A stretch of 64,000 nucleotides of DNA. It comes from Haematobia irritans (Eukaryota; Arthropoda; Insecta; Diptera; Muscidae). The position numbers were made by a program, and so were the translations under genes. This document shows positions 42,954 to 56,154 of the stretch, in pieces (within the stretch, counting starts at the first letter, position 1; each line of letters begins with the position of its first letter). The notes under the pieces were generated by a model. The model saw nothing but the letters and a program-made list of their open reading frames with translations, made no database searches and was not told the origin of the DNA. The stretch lies in the NCBI RefSeq assembly GCF_050003625.1, contig NC_134399.1:219970975-220034974 (forward strand), written 5' to 3'.

Positions 42954-43380
42954 TATTTCAGATCCAAAAAGGGATATGTCCAATATGGCATATATCGGCC
43001 AATATTTCCATATAACTGCTTTTTAGACTGATCTCCCAATTCTGCATCTTGGACCAATTTTGGGCACATATAGGACACTAAATATATGGACTGATTAAAA
43101 TTATATATTTCGATCAATAACCATGTACTGCATAAATGTACAGAATTTAGATCGGAAATCATAAGAAAGGTGATTTTTTTCATATTTCATCTTGAACGCT
43201 TAGACATAAATGTAAGACTCCCTCTAGAAATTAAACAAACAATGTTCCTTCATATCTTAAATCGTATGATATAAATTGCATATTTAATTTCGGAAACCGA
43301 ACCATATTTGAACCGATTGTCTTCAGAGATTCTTCGATCGGTTTCGGCCTAGCCATATATACTTATTTTGTTTTACAAGG
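42954..43380. repeat. muscoid dispersed repeat, partial
   Basis: Contains gcatatatcggccaatat, agactgatctcccaattctg and gatcggtttcggcctagcc. No gene. Confidence 0.5.
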
Positions 43381-44694
43381 TGACGTCTCATTTGATCACT
43401 ACTGTGGGTAGTGTGTGTGTATCCTAAATTTGTATAAATTTACCATCAATGGTTTTGCTGCAATATCCAATAATATGATGCTACGCCAAAACAAGCAATG
43501 AGCTCTGGAGCAGCAAATGTTAAGCGTAAATGTTTCAACACCACACTTTTCCGAGTTTTTAATTGAATTCTTATTGGAAGTTAAGGAGGAAAGCAAAAAC
43601 TCTATGATCTTCCAGTCCAATAGCCATCGATCGCTACAATAGAGCATAATGGAGGGGTGTTGGTGGGAGTAGGGAAATGTGGCCTAATATTTCATACCAT
43701 ATGCCATTCCAAATACTGAGTGCTACAGAGGATGCTACTGGTGCTGGTTGTAGTATATTTTGTCAACACCTCTTCTAAAGACCCGTTTATATGTGTCGTA
43801 ACAATAAAATAAATGTTTATTGCATCCATCTGAAGACTACTATGTCCTGTGAATATCATTTCATTAGATCTCATATAGCCCTTCAGCTAAGGGAGGGTTT
43901 TGCTGAATTTTCTATGAACTGGCAAATGAGATGCACAAATATTTTTTCTGTTTTTTTTATTACCCTTTGCCGTTTCTTGGTTGAAGAAATATTTGTTTCA
44001 TTTAAAAAAAAAGAAGTTTTGTTTTCTTGAAAAAAATTTTTACTGGTTGGTTTTGGATTCATAATTTTTGGATCAATTTAGTTCTGAATAAATCACATAT
44101 CAGGGTTATGAAAAAAATATCGTTTTACCTTTTTACAGCTATGTTGGCACCGATTTCACCTGTCCTATTTAACATTCCGTGCTTATATTAAATGAGTTTC
44201 CATTATCCTTTTGCGATGTCAGTTTAAAAATCCAAATTATAACAGACACTTTAAAGTGCAAAACTGTTTTCTTTTCACAAAAACAAAAAAAAAAACATCA
44301 AATACAAAAATTGCGTGTACTAAGCATTCTATAAATTGTACACCGAAAAAAAGTTAACTGTTTTATAGGAAGAATGAACTACCTCGCACGAAAAATGAAC
44401 TAAATTTTAGTCCACATTTTGAGATTTCCACAAAGCGTTGTTAAGACCAGGGCTGTGGAGCCGGAGTCGGAGTCTGAAGATTTTGCTGGGGTCGGAGTCG
44501 TAAAAATTTTGCTCGACTCCGACTCCGGCTAAACCAAATTTTTTAAAACACTTCACATTTTTGTAACTAAGCAAGTTTTTACGCAAATTAGTTTCCATTG
44601 CGTTATTCATTCGATCAATGTACAGCATGATTGTAAATTAAAATCAACTTCCAATTACGACTATCTTTCTATGTTTCCTAGAATGTTGGACTAG
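43381..44694. other. intergenic, with a GGAGTCGGAGTC-type block
   Basis: No gene recognised. Positions 44450-44535 hold a ggagccggagtcggagtctg-type sequence with its complement (ctcgactccgactccggct), able to fold back. A related block lies at 46865-46915. Confidence 0.4.
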
Positions 44695-45041
44695 GTTAGG
44701 TTAGGTTAGGTTATGTGGCAGCCCGATGTATCAGGCTCACTTAGACTATTCAGTCCATTGTGATACCACAGTGGTGAACTTCTCTCTTATCACTGAGTGC
44801 TGCCCGATTCCATGTTAAGCTCAATGACAAGGGACCTCCTTTTTATAGCCGAGTCCGAACGGCGTTCCACATTCCAGTGAAACCACTTAGAGAAGCTTTG
44901 AAACCCTCAGAAATGTCACCTGCATTACTGAGGTGGGATAATCCACCGCTGAAAAACTTTTTGGTGTTCGGTCGTAGCAGGAATCGAACCCACGACCTTG
45001 TGTATGCAAGGCGGGCATGCTAACCATTGCACCACGGTGGC
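44695..45041 (-). mobile_element. SINE, full-length minus-strand copy
   Basis: 347 bp between a perfect 12-bp target duplication, ATGTTGGACTAG (44683-44694 and 45042-45053). On the minus strand it has A-box-like gtgcaatggttagcatg, B box GGTTCGATTCC, the common body and a (CCTAA)n-type tail. It is the cleanest copy in the window and probably the youngest. Confidence 0.9.
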
Positions 45042-45457
45042 ATGTTGGACTAGCCGATGGGCTGGATCGATCCATTTTAATGCCCATATCAATTTATTTG
45101 AAATATTTCGAACAATCGAAATTATTTTTTTTTTAATTTTATTTTAAGGCCATATACATATGTGAAATATTGAAAGAAAATTTTTTCAAAGTTGTTTTTT
45201 ATAGAAAATTTTGTCAAAATTTTATTTCTATAAAAAGTTTTGTATATTATAATCGGCCCGCCAGACTTTAGACTTTCCTTGCATTTTTATTTTTTGTTAA
45301 AATTGTGTTACGTCCCATAACGTTAGATTTAAATTTTAAGTACATAGATTTCGTAGAAGTATATACAATTTTGTCTAAATCGATTCAGATTCAAATTCAT
45401 GCATATGGAAATATAAACCTTTATATAGCTCGCAACAAATTTAAAGGATTTGAGATA

Positions 45458-46614
45458 AAGGGTGATACGGTCAAAATTTGGTCAATATAAACTTGACGTA
45501 TTTCTTTCAATTTTGCATTTAAAAAACCTGAACACCCCTCATTTTGAAGGTGTGTGTGTGTAGAATGTTGCTCCTATTTTGATTTTGGAATTCACTCTTC
45601 AGTTGTTAAAATGCCGTCCAAGCAAGAAGAGCAGCGTATCAAAATTTTTACCGCGCATCGCGAAAATCCGAGCTACTCGCACGCAAAGCTGGCAAAATCG
45701 CTAAAAGTTGCCAAATCAACCGTTACAAATGTAATTAAAGTGTTTGGGGAAGGTTTGTCGACAGCCAGGAAGACTGGATCGGGGGAAATCGAAAACCGGA
45801 AGCCGCTGAGACAACAAAGAGAGTTGCCGGTAGTTTCAAGCGAAACCCTAACCTCTCTCTCCGAGATGCCGCAAATAAGCTGGATGTATCGTCAACAACC
45901 GTGCATCGAGCCAAAACACGAGCCGGACTATCGACTTACAAGAAGGTAGTGACTCCAAATCGCGATGATAAACAAAATACGAGGGCCAAAGCGCCGACTA
46001 CAAGCAGCTTCCGGGACATGAGTTTTATACGTCAAAAGGAAGGGGAAAGGTAGCAGATATTTTCAAGCACATAAAACTGTAAAAGTTCGCAAAGAAATAC
46101 CTGGTTTGGCAAGCCATCTGTACCTGTGGCTTGGAAAGCAGCATTTTCATAGCTTCCGGGACTGTCAACCAAGAAATTTACGTGAAAGAGTGTTTGAATA
46201 AACGTCTGCTGCCTTTCCTGAAGAAACACGGTTGTTCCGTACTGTTTTGGCCGGATTTGGCATCTTGCCATTACGGTAAAAAGGCCATGGAGTGGTACGC
46301 CGCCAACAACGTGCAGGTGGTTCCCAAGGACAAGAACCCTCCCAACACGCCAGAGCTCCGCCCAATTGAGAAATACTGGGCTATTGTCAAGCGGAACCTA
46401 AAGAAGACCAAAAAACTGCTAAGGACGAGTAGCAGTTCAAGGCAAACTGGGGCCCGGCAATTCGGATTTGGAAAAGCGAAAGCCTAACTGAATATTTTTC
46501 CTGAATTTTATACTAATTGAACTTGAAAAAGAAATTTAATTTGATTTTTTAAATAAACGATTTCACCGATTTACACGCGTTTTCCCTTGACCAAATTTTG
46601 ACCGTATCACCCGT
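45458..46614 (+). mobile_element. DD37E Tc1/mariner, copy B, defective
   Basis: 1157 bp with the same ends as copy A and TA targets. The ORF starts ATG at 45611 (MPSKQEEQRIK). A one-base loss in a G run near 45783 shifts the frame, and about 75 bp around 45985 are missing, removing the first catalytic Asp region. The later part is kept: PDLASCHY then NTPELRPIEKYW, with 37 residues between Asp and Glu, which defines the DD37E group. It cannot encode an active enzyme. Confidence 0.87.
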
Positions 46615-46616
46615 TA

Positions 46617-47590
46617 GTATCAATAATTTTGGTCCACAAATACATATACTGTTGGTATCTTCTCATATTATGATGGGTATTTATATCATTATTTTATTTA
46701 TTAAACATTGCCGTAAATTTGGAAGATGGAGTTCAATTGGCAGCTATTGTGAAATTAAGACCTTTTTTTCACAAATAAATAAATAGGATACTTTATATCG
46801 ATCCACTTACGGTACCCCCACAAAAGAACTACAAATTGGTGGTATTAAAATGAGATTTAGTTATATTACCCGGAGTCGAGCTGCTGAAAAATGCTGGAGT
46901 CGGAGTCGAGCAAAATCGTACGAGCATCTTCTTTTGCTTTAGTTCATATTGAACTTATGTGTACGGAACTTTATACCCACGTATGTATGTGAACTTTATA
47001 CCCACGTTTAGTTCATAAAATTTTTGAGACATGCTTAAAAAAAAGTAAAATTTCATTATGCTGCGGAAAATTTCGAAAAAAATAATAAAATTTAGCTATT
47101 TATTTAGTGTTAGTTTAACTACGGAATTTTTTTTCTGTGTATATCCTAAAATTTAGGTTGCATAATCGTTTATGTTAGGTCACTATTTTTTATTAGTGCA
47201 ACCAAATACATATTTCTTCATCTGAATGTGTGGCAATCATACGCCTCTACATTATTCTAAATTATAAACTTTTAAGATAGCAAGAATGGTATTTGGTTTT
47301 CATTAACATTCAAAAATAATAATTACCTCCAAAATTTAAATAGAATTATGAATATAATTCTATTTATTTAAAGGAAGCAAAATGTTGCGATTCTAATGAA
47401 TTGCTATTATCGGTACTGTATTTGGGGTAAAAAATAGAAAAAAACAGTAAACAAAAATGTATTTTTAATTATTTGTTTCATTAATTACATCTCTACTTTG
47501 TGGGGATTTTGAACAAAAAACAAAAACACATGATTATAATATTATCCGAAATAGCTATGCAAATATAATGGGTCAATGCAAAAGTTCCAG
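46617..47590. other. intergenic, no gene seen
   Basis: AT-rich. A gctggagtcggagtcgagc block lies at about 46890. No exon recognised. Confidence 0.35.
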
Positions 47591-47595
47591 CAAGA

Positions 47596-47990
47596 TGTTA
47601 TGTTATGTTAAAGTGGCAGCCCGATTAAGATTCAGGCTGACTTAGACTATTCAGTCCATTGTGATACCACATTAACGTTGAACCTTCTCGATTATTCTCT
47701 TCTGTTGAACCAACCAGATTGTTTCAAAAACATTAGCAGACTGCTTAAGTACGCGTTTTCCAGGTCCGCCAGTAATCTGAAGCTATATGCCCCTAAAATT
47801 TGCTTACGCCTTACACAAAATGCAGGACACTCACACAAGAGGTGTTTTATTGATTCCTTTTCGTCCGCATCATGACAACTCATACAATAGTCATTATACT
47901 TCGCACCAATAGTTTTTGCAAAATCGCCTATCAGGCAGCGACCCGTTATAGCAGATATCAGGAGTGATATCTGGCGTCTCCAACTCATCC
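47596..47990 (-). mobile_element. LINE 3' end (ORF2 C-terminus and 3' UTR)
   Basis: Minus-strand frame 47988-47692 encodes about 98 residues with ITGRCLIGDFAKTIG, then a CMSCHDADEKESIKHLLCECP zinc-knuckle-like block (Cys at start, CH, and CECP) and FLKQSGWFNRRE, as in Jockey/I-type LINEs. Downstream on that strand the 3' UTR reads gtggtatcacaatggactga, atagtctaagtcagcctga and cgggctgccac, ending (taaca)n. This 3' UTR is the same sequence as the SINE tail. Confidence 0.8.
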
Positions 47991-48102
47991 AGCAAGATGA
48001 GTTGGTAAATTAAAAATGATTTTAAAATATCTGAGAAATATAAAATTAATGTACACATAAAAAATATAATGATATAATTATTTGCCAGCCACCCGAATCA
48101 TT

Positions 48103-48350
48103 TACACGCAGAGAAGGAATATGATGATCTCTAACATGTGTCAAAAGCAAAATGTTATTTTTGGATGGGGACCATGTATCATATTTGTTGCAACCATGTT
48201 ATTTTCTCGGAAATTATGAATCTGATTTCGGCAAGCATGTTTTGTTTTTTGGGAAAACAATATTTTTACGACAAACATATTACATGGTCACCATTCAAAA
48301 ATAACATTTTACTCTTGAAACATTTTTGAGGTCATCATATTCTTTCTAAA
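48103..48350. mobile_element. MITE family D, copy 1
   Basis: Inverted ends of the type gagaaggaatatgatgatc and gatcatattcctt-like. The body contains aaaatgttatttttgg and accatgttattttctcgg. A second copy lies at 53592-53780. No coding capacity. Confidence 0.6.
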
Positions 48351-48579
48351 TACAAATAAACGATGAATTAGTTTATAAATAAATAACAGCAAATAAATAA
48401 AGTTATTTTTGTTTTTCTTTTTTCAAGTGGCGTCCTTTTTTCGACGACGAAAAAAGTTTTTTCATAAAGATCAAAATATTTTAGGTTGTGACAATGTTCT
48501 TTTAACTGGAAGAAAAACATTTTTGACGAATAGCATAACATTTTACATCGTGACCATTGTCGTTTGATTCAAACAAAAT

Positions 48580-48765
48580 TAACCAGAAAAAACCAAACAC
48601 AGTAAAGACGCGTGTTGTCTTCAAAAACGTTATGTTTTTTTCTGTCTCGTCTTATATGCTTGTATTGTATACATATGAGAGTAACTCTGCGTTGTGGCTC
48701 TCTCACGCTAAGAGAAAACCAGTATTTTTGAATATATTATGTAAAGTTTCATTAATTTTATGAAT
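48580..48765 (+). repeat. dispersed repeat, copy 2
   Basis: Partner of 38335-38520, same orientation, with about one difference per ten bases by eye. Confidence 0.65.
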
Positions 48766-48769
48766 TTGT

Positions 48770-51684
48770 ACAAAAATTTGTGCATTTTTAAAATTTATGG
48801 ACTCTTACATAGAATAGATGTACGTTTACGTAATATATTTTTTCGTAACTACTTATTGTTTAATTATGATTTTTTTTTTTAAATGTACATATCCATTTTG
48901 TACATAAATATGTACATTTTTAAAAAATTATGGATTCTTAAAAATTTATGTACAAATTCATATTTTATTTTTTGAAGTTATTTTCGCTACCGCAACTCAA
49001 ACCTGGGTTATCTGCTCCGTACAGTCGCCTTAGCGCTATTATTCAATATCGTGAACGAGACCGTGAACATTTCGTCCGTCCGTTCACGAGTTTGGAATAT
49101 AATTTTTTTCTCTTATTGTAACGGTTGCCACAGTTGTTAGAATTCTACAAAAAAAAAATAGATTTTTTACTCTTTGGTAGATTGGTAGAATTCTTTGAGT
49201 TTTGGTAGATTTTACAAAACATTCCAATCTCCAACCAAGAGTATACTATTTCATTTGTATTTATTCTGTTATTTTCGCAGTACGCATATGAAATAATAAC
49301 TAAGTTCAGAAGGAGAAATTTGCTTGTGAATTATCGAACTATTAAGTCAACGACTTTAAAAATTTTAATTTTCGTGTTAGATCATTTTTAAGCAGCCCTG
49401 ACTATACTATCAAATACTAAACTATGAAAATTTGTCAAAAAATATTTACTTATTTTTATGATATCGTTGATGGTAATACAGTTTGTTACAAAACTGCTAA
49501 AATTTTCCTTCCTAGTGGCTTTACTTTTTTTAGTGTAATATGTCAATTTCGCCTATTTAACACAAAGGTCGATTTATATTTGTTTTTATATCGCTTATAC
49601 GTTTTTCTTAATATATTTTTAATGTGTTTAAAATATAGGAACATATATTAATCCTACTTACAACTTCCCTCGTAAAAACATTGAACTTTTTTTAGAACAA
49701 CAAAATTAATTGAACAACACAAAGAAAAACAGAATAACAACAGGTAAGTTTATGAACAAGTACGGGTAGATCAGGTCCAGGTGATTATAAATATTACAGT
49801 GCCAAAGATATGAAACAGAAACAACAAATCGATTCTAAATGAGAATCGATTGCCTTTAAATTATCAATAAACCAGAACAACAGACCTACCGCTAACGAAG
49901 AATATTCAGACATTATGCCGCTCAAACGATTGCCCTCAAAACATTATTGGGGCAGAAAAACAAAATGCATCAGAACACGCAAATAATGGAAACATTTCAT
50001 GAATACTAGAAAATGAAAGAACAAAACTCCATTTTGTTTACCGATCGATATATTTCCACCTCACCTCCATACTCACTTGATAAACACTAACATACAATAC
50101 TCCCTATGGTTGAGGCTATAATATTTTCAGCTTTTGCCCAGGTATCATAACTGTGCCCCATTAATATTAACGATTGGAAAACCTGCCCAGAAACCAATCA
50201 ATAACCAGATACTGCAATTAAAATGATTCCATTCTATTGGTTTTATTTTTTGTTTATATTTGAACAAGATCATTTGTTTCTATCCCAAAGCCACAACATT
50301 GCGCATTGGTATAAACAAAATCCAAAGGCATCCATCCGCAACACACACTCATACACACACATAAATGCCCACCTACACTCTACACGAAATAGAGAAGGCA
50401 TAAAATGTAATTACTATCGAACAATTGAATGAATGGTATCGTCTTTATTGTAAACAATCGATAACCATTTTGTTGTTGGTGATTGCAGTAATTACGGTAT
50501 ATTCGTTTGTGCAAATGACCCTGTGTATGTGTCTTATGGGAATATTTGAGAAAATGTCTGAAACGTGTACAGATGTGTGAACATGTGGGCGTGACTTTTC
50601 TCTTCACAATTGAGTGAAATATGTTTGTGATCTCATCATGTGAAAAATTACGCTCTGTATATTTGAGTGTTCATTTGAGTTTATTTAGTGTGGAAAAAAT
50701 ATCACTTAAATGTGAGTTATTGGAAAAAAAATTCTTTTAAAAACTATGTGACCAGAAGTCATTGTGTCGCTAAAACACGAATAATGAAATTTGGACATTT
50801 TTGATATTTAACAAGATAACAAACGTTCTTAATTGTTTGTTTATACATACAAATTGAGTATTTTTCGTATTGTATAAATATTCAATGGAAAAAAGCTTGC
50901 CCGGTTGTAAAGATTTTGTTTTTACTCTAATGATTTTTGTATTGATTCCGAGCCAAAGAAGCGGTGAACTGAAGTAAGGATACATTTACCCCTAGACAGA
51001 CATCCTTCGTCAAAATGACGACACGTAATTTCATTTTCGATCAAAAATGCGTATTTGACGATTGAGAAATAATAAATTTAAGTTATACTAATTCGACCAT
51101 TTTCCTAATATACTAATTCAAGCATTTCTTCTATACTAATTAACAACAAATTGAATAAGAAAAATAAACTCAATTTTGGTTCTCATTTTTGCTCACGATG
51201 AAAATTACAGCGTCTTAAAATAGGACGTAGATTAAATGACGAAGGATGTAAAAAAACTAGGGATGACTTTCCAGGGTTGAAAAACAATTACCTTTTAAAT
51301 TTGAGTTTCGCGTCCTTGATACTAGGAAAATAATTTGAATTTATTCGTTTTTTATGTTCTTTTCTTCATATGATATAAAAGTCCTTTAAAAACGTATTAA
51401 CGAAAATTTACATTTCCAAATTTAAACTCGACTATGTTTCAAGTAAAAATCGTCTTTGAATTAAAGTGTTGAAAGACATGTCCTATCTTTGAAAAACAAA
51501 TTTATTAATTTTGAGAATGTTTTTTTCAGAATTATTAAAGCCAAATTGACGTTAGTCCAACAAAATTTTCTTTCATGTAAGGATATATATTTTTAAGTCG
51601 AAATACTTAATTATAAGGACAAAACTACTTCATTTAAAACTTTAATGACTTTTGAACAAGGAACAAACGTCTTCTAAGTTAAAA
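48770..51684. other. intergenic, no gene seen
   Basis: AT-rich. It includes a tRNA-like B-box segment near 48985-49035 (minus), a cgtgaac-rich patch (49050-49105) related to 26.6 kb, and a possible donor (caggtaagttt at about 49740) that could belong to a 5' UTR exon of an unseen gene. No coding exon recognised. Confidence 0.35.
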
Positions 51685-52570
51685 AAGTAAGGAAGGTCTA
51701 AAGGAAAGCCGACTATATTATACCCAGCACCACTTTGAAGATTCACATTTCCGATACCATATAAATTCCGTCAAATGTGTTGGGTGCTATATATACATTT
51801 AAATTGTTGGTTTTTTTTCTTTTAAATCTGACTCGATCTTGACAAAATTTGTTAGACTTCTACAAATTCTATAGACTTACAATTGAAGTCAGCTAATGCT
51901 ATGGGGTGGAACACCATGTTAGTAAAACAATATGGGGCACATTTAAATCTGAAGCAATTTTTAGGCAACTTCGCAAAAATGCATTTATGATTTATCGATC
52001 GATAGATATTTATTAGAAGTATAGGAAAATTTAAGTCATTTTTACAAGTTTTGGATTTAGCAGTGTCGATATTAAATATAAGAAAAATATTGGTATTTTG
52101 GCCATTTTTGCCGAAATCAGAAAAACATATATATGGGACCTAAATCTGAACCGATGTCAACCAAAATTTGCATGCATATCCAGAACGTTAATTCTAATCC
52201 TTGTACAAAATTTAGAACACATCAGGGAAAACTCAGACTTCTGCGGCCATATTAGTAGATATCGGGCGAAAGATATATATAGGAGTCATATCTAAAACCA
52301 AACCGATTTCTTCCAAAATCAATAGGGTTCTATTCTGACCCAAAGCACATACTTGTGCCAAATTTGAAGTCGATTGGACTACAATTGCGACCTAGACCTT
52401 GATTACAAAAATGTGTTCACAGACAGACGGACATGGCTAGATCGACTCAGGGGCCGGCACTGAGCAATATTGCAAAAGACACCGTAGTATGTCTATCTCA
52501 TCTCCTTCTGGGTGTTGCATACATATACACTAACTTATAATACTCACAGTGTGGCGCAGGGTATAAAAAC
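51685..52570 (+). repeat. muscoid dispersed repeat, type 1, second copy
   Basis: Runs from agccgactatattatacccagc to gtgtggcgcagggtataaaaa, the reverse orientation of 12258-13390. It is followed directly by a fragment of another repeat (to about 53030) ending gaacttacggcc. Confidence 0.65.
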
Positions 52571-53034
52571 GCATTCGTATTTTAAGGTTACGAAATCTTT
52601 GGGGTCAGGATAACATTTCAATCCGATGCGGATGATATTTTGTAAGTAGTGGAAGTATATGACCTGTAAGAACCAATCAAAAATTGGTTCATATCGCTCC
52701 ATAATTATAAAGCCCCGTATAAACCGATCCCAAGATTCCGGAACTTTTTGAAGGTGCAAATTTAATTCGATACAGTTGAAATTTGGTACGTTGTGTTAGT
52801 CTAGGTTATTCCATGCAAATTGGTCCATAAATGTATACAACCTCCATAAACCGAGCCTCAGATTTGATTTCCGAAGTTCGCTGGAAATTCAAAAATCATC
52901 CGATCCCGTTGAAATTTGGTAAGTAATATCAATATATGGCCGTCTTGGTAGAACTTTCTACGTAATCGATGGTGAAGGGTACATAAGATTCGTCCTGGCC
53001 GAACTTACGGCCTTATCTACTTATTGAACATTCA

Positions 53035-53170
53035 AACATGAGTCCTGATTTGGCACCGACACTTGAAGAAGCGGTTAATTCATTCAGAATGCATGTTTTG
53101 GAGACGATTCTGAGTAGGGTAACGAAAATCCAAGGTCATACTAAGTATTATGACAAAAGCTGGATTAGAA
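53035..53170 (+). pseudogene. mariner C-terminal relic
   Basis: Encodes SPDLAPT directly joined to LEEAVNSFRMHVLETI, two conserved mariner C-terminal blocks with the intervening part deleted. A dead fragment. Confidence 0.5.
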
Positions 53171-53224
53171 AACATTTGGTATGCATACGATTTTTATAAT
53201 AATTTTACCGGCGAGATTATAATA

Positions 53225-53310
53225 AAATCGGGCATCACTCATTACTGAGATAACTTCATCAGTTGTGGTTCACAATGGACTGAATTGTCTAATTGGATTG
53301 AGGCAGTAAG
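53225..53310 (+). mobile_element. SINE 3' fragment, decayed
   Basis: Recognisable by aatcgggcatcactcattac and ttcacaatggactgaattgtctaa. Very short and diverged. Confidence 0.45.
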
Positions 53311-53591
53311 GCTAGTCGGAGTCTTAATAACGGAAAATAATGCTTTTCACTATTTCAGTCGCCAGTACCTAATCGATTATTCTAGGACTAATACAAAAGG
53401 AGGCTGATTAAAAAACACAACACAACGCAGTAGAATGTGTACAAAGTTGTCTTCCTTTTGACCTTTCTTATATGCCCCAGAGCAGGAGTATGATCACCTC
53501 AAGCATTTTTCAAGAACATAATCTTATTTTATACGGGGAACACGGGTAACATGTTTATCCTAATCTTGTTATTTTGTCGGAAACATGTATC

Positions 53592-53780
53592 TGCATCGAG
53601 AGAAGGAATATGATCACCCCAAACATGTTTGAAGAGCAAAATGTTATTTTTGGGCGGTGAACCTCCAACCATGTTATTTTCTCGAAAATTATGTATCTGA
53701 TTTCGGTAACCATGTATATGTTTGCCAAGAAAAGAACACTTTTGCGACAAAAATGTGATCATATTCCTTCTCGGCGTGTG
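53592..53780. mobile_element. MITE family D, copy 2
   Basis: Inverted ends gagaaggaatatgatcacc and gatcatattccttctcgg. A further partial copy abuts it upstream (about 53475-53590), and MITE A copy 4 abuts it downstream. Confidence 0.65.
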
Positions 53781-53785
53781 ATATA

Positions 53786-54278
53786 CACCCTCAACAAAAC
53801 CGCTTCTGTAACATATACCTCAAACATATTTTATTTCAAGCATATATATTTTCAGGATTGGTCCAAACAAAATATTGTTTGTATTCTTCAAACATATTAT
53901 GTTTCCCCTTAGGGCATACACTGGAAGTAAAAAATTTTAATGAAATTTTCTTTGTGTGGATGTATTTTTAAGGCGCCAATTAGTTACTTCCATTATTTTA
54001 CTTGCAACATTCTCTCTAGGTCTCTCTTTCTAAACACTTATATGTTTATAGCATATTTCCAAATAAATATATGTTTGCATCTAAGCATGTCATATTTACA
54101 AACATTTTATGTCCCAAAAATAATATGTTCTAACATATTAACATATATGTTCCAAACCTGTTATGCTAGTTTATGAACATTATATGCTTGCACTTACAAA
54201 TATTGTGTTAAAATTTTTGAGTTCCAAACATATAATTTTTACACACAAACATATGAAAAACAGTCTTTTTCGCCCGTG
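53786..54278. mobile_element. MITE family A, copy 4, internally deleted
   Basis: Starts CACCCTCAAC followed by aaaaccgcttctgtaacata and ends cagtctttttcgcccgtg. At 493 bp it is about half of the other copies and lacks the tRNA-like segment. Confidence 0.65.
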
Positions 54279-54279
54279 A

Positions 54280-56154
54280 ACGGGAGCGGAATTAAAACCA
54301 CATTGACATAAGCGTCGATAGTCTGGTAGAGAAGAAGTGGAACATAGACTGTGACTACGTCAACTATGGATGGATATAGAATATCAAAGGCTGGATGCCA
54401 TTGAAATATGACGAATTATGACAAGATGATAAGATAATTTTTATATTGCCAAGACAAGATGATAAGATAATTTTCTCTATTAGCGATGGGAATAAAATCG
54501 AATTTTAAAATGTCGAAAGTCAGTGTTCACGATAGGCCACTACTTGTATTGTAATATTAATGTGTTTACAAGAAGTCGTCTATAGATACCATAATTGAAA
54601 TTATTTGCCGTCGCAATGACAATATCCCTAATTCTCAGTATAACTTAAATCTGGTATCACTCAAAACTGAGCATGGCTTTGGCTATTGGTTGCCAAGCAG
54701 TAGCCAATCGTAAAGCGTGAGAGATCTTCACATGCCTTTTGATGCTATTCTGAGTCATAGAATTGAGTGGACAACGCATGGTTCTCAAGAATAAATCTTC
54801 AAATATAGCTACTCACAAATACACATATTACAGATGAAAGAGAGTGGGAACAACCCAAGCGATTGGTGTCCGTCTGCCCGAGGGCACTAGCAACACCCAA
54901 TTCTGGTGATCTCTACATGAAGACAAAAAACAACTCATGATCTTTAATGATGCTGGTGGCAGTTGCCATCTGTGGTATGTGAGGTGCTATTGGTCTAAAA
55001 ACAGATCACTTTGAGCATGTCTCCTCTGCTGCGTTGGCACTAATGGTGCGGTTGTGTATGTTCATTGTATTATCGCTGATGGGCGGCTGGTGGTGGCGAT
55101 GATGGTGCTAAGAACGCCAGCGACTATCTGATCTCAAGGAACAACAATCGTTGTGTTTATTTTCGTATAACCCGTTACAAAGATAGCAAGCAAATCAAGC
55201 AAGCAAATTTAGACCATTCCGCTTTCATCCGGGACATAGACAAGATTTAGACAAGAAGAAAAATTTCACACCAACTATACTCATACAGTGTGTCCGTCCG
55301 TGGTATAAAGACGAATGGAACCTTCACACTCGGTGTCATTAAAAAGATAATATTCGTTGATTGGTGCCACGCTTGCTTTCGGATAGATCACTTCGCACTT
55401 AACTCTCAAACGCCAATTGAATGATATGAAAAAATGCAAATTTTAGTGAAGTGTCAATTCACAACGGATCAATTCAAGCAACAGCAGCAACAACAACGTT
55501 GGTTAAACGTCATTTCGTGCGGCATTCAAATAGTGATGTGTTGATGATAACAATCGTGTGAACTAGTCTTTCGCTTTCTATCACTGATCCTCAACGACTT
55601 GTTGAAAGTTTAATTAATTCGCTGATTTCCCTACCCCACCACCACAAAATAAAAGGAAAAGTGTCAAAAAATAGCAAACAAAGCCCACACCAATTAAAAA
55701 CAAATATACAAATTGGCCTCAACAAATTCTGTCTCTAATCGAACATCGGTGATGATTTTGTGAACATCAGTGCGAAATATTTATTCTTCCACAATAGAAA
55801 CAAGAAAGCCTCACCAACGGCAGGTGTTGGCTTGGTGAATTTTCAAGTGATTGATATATTGCTGCTGCTGATGATGATGATGATGGCCTAGCGAATAAAT
55901 CAAATTAAAATTGTTCAAATAAGAACCACATCCATCTCCATCTGAGTGCAAATATTTTACACTTGCGTTTAGCTGTCAAATCAATTGGCACATTTAAATG
56001 TTTAAACAAATTAAAAGATTATAAATCTGTTAACGGTATTGTAAAATAAAACACAAAGAAAAGTGATCTCCAATCAAGTGAAACATTGAAAACAAAATAT
56101 ATGTAAAAAAAACTATCCTAGTAAAAAAGTTCTGCAAAAGTTCATAAAAGTGAT
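54280..56154 (+). promoter_or_regulatory. 5' region of the 56-kb gene
   Basis: No coding exon. A TATAAA lies at 55304-55309 with a possible start around 55330-55340; then a long A-rich leader with cagcagcaacaac and gatgatgatgatg runs (about 55485, 55870) reaches the ATG at 56155. The composition fits a long 5' UTR of a regulatory gene, but the start site is a guess. Confidence 0.3.
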
